Below, in pieces: positions 24,304-24,717 of a stretch of DNA of 24,717 nt. The stretch is taken from NCBI GenBank assembly GCA_021806865.1, contig JAKAPU010000022.1, forward strand, positions 1 through 24,717, read 5' to 3'. Made by a program: the position numbers and the translations under genes. The notes beneath the pieces were generated by a model. The model made no database searches and had not been told where the DNA came from. It saw nothing but the letters and a program-made list of their open reading frames with translations. Each line of letters opens with the position of its first letter. Positions within the stretch are counted from its first letter, which is position 1. This DNA is from an archaeon (GTDB lineage: Archaea; Thermoproteota; Nitrososphaeria; Nitrososphaerales; CADDZS01).

Positions 24304-24717
24304 TCCGTATTACCTCCTATAGTTTCGTGGATTTCTTTTCGTATGCTATCTGGCGATCTGTTGTTGCATTGGCAATCAGTAGTTTAGTTAGAGCACAATG
24401 CACTCCAGTGCTGATGGATGGCTCACCAGTGTCATCCATCAGGCCGCCGTGTAGAATTTTTTATTCCTTGTAGTACCATCTCCGTTACGACGTGATAAAG
24501 TCGGGGAGAGACAAGTGGAGATCGCTCCTACTGGTGGTCGATGCCACACTTAGGATATGGACGAAGACGGATCTGGACCAGACTACATCAGTACTTACAG
24601 AAGAGGGTGTGTGAGAATTCGATCTGGCGCGTGGTATAAACATGGGGAGGGTTACTCCCGCAGATTCACTCGTTCAAGGACGCGTGAGCTGAGCGTAGGT
24701 CTTTCTCACAATTACCT
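24304..24717 (-). other. Upstream region of IS110 element 4 with a 10-bp hairpin
   Basis: No gene is seen to the window end. CTGATGGATG (24411-24420) pairs perfectly with 24433-24442 around a 12-nt loop, next to a small GCACT/AGTGC dyad at 24399-24410. This is about 110 bp above the transposase start, the usual site of an IS110-group bridge RNA. Sequence beyond about 24500 may be host DNA. Confidence 0.4.

Overview
The window comes from an archaeon, most likely Thermoproteota and plausibly a Nitrososphaeria (Thaumarchaeota) relative. It has a 74-aa HMf-type histone, two tRNA genes broken by archaeal-type introns (some at non-canonical positions), TATA-box promoters almost directly on start codons, purine Shine-Dalgarno sites of the GAGGTG type, and a geranylgeranyl-reductase-like flavoprotein. 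The lineage call is an inference from gene content only.

Layout. (1) 1-718: 3' part of an IS110-family transposase plus a structured non-coding tail. (2) 701-5001: what looks like a small integrated element in the 3' end of an intron-rich tRNA-Arg(CCU) gene. An att-like copy of the tRNA 3' end lies at 701-717 and the original at 4984-5001. Between them are a tyrosine integrase next to the tRNA, an AIPR-family (abortive infection) protein with a nuclease-like N-terminus, a 79-aa basic protein, a GC-rich block bounded by inverted repeats, and short direct repeats. (3) 5354-8558: ordinary archaeal genes: DedA membrane protein; a three-gene minus-strand operon (flavoprotein, HExxH metallopeptidase, membrane protein); histone; tRNA-Glu(CUC) with two introns. 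(4) 8559-12020: two unrelated IS110-family elements head to tail on the minus strand, one intact and one frameshifted. The second appears to have cut into a peptide-transporter ATPase gene, of which only a fragment remains. (5) 12584-17558: a complete branched-chain-amino-acid-type ABC transporter operon (binding protein, two permeases, two ATPases). (6) 17747-20104: a divergent gene for a molybdenum hydroxylase large subunit without its usual partners. (7) 20601-22190: an aryl-CoA ligase of the benzoate-CoA ligase type. (8) 22971 to the end: a decayed fourth IS110-family element with a hairpin-bearing upstream region.

How the genes may work together. The Liv-type transporter, the molybdenum hydroxylase and the aryl-CoA ligase form a plausible uptake, hydroxylation and CoA-activation set for an aromatic or heterocyclic acid; this is inference from families and proximity. 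The AIPR gene with its integrase and att repeats looks like a minimal mobile defence islet. Non-coding stretches beside the IS110 genes hold strong hairpins, as expected of bridge (seek) RNAs, the guide RNAs known for this transposase family. The window shows at least four IS110 copies of different lineage, two of them broken, so it is a rearrangement-prone region.
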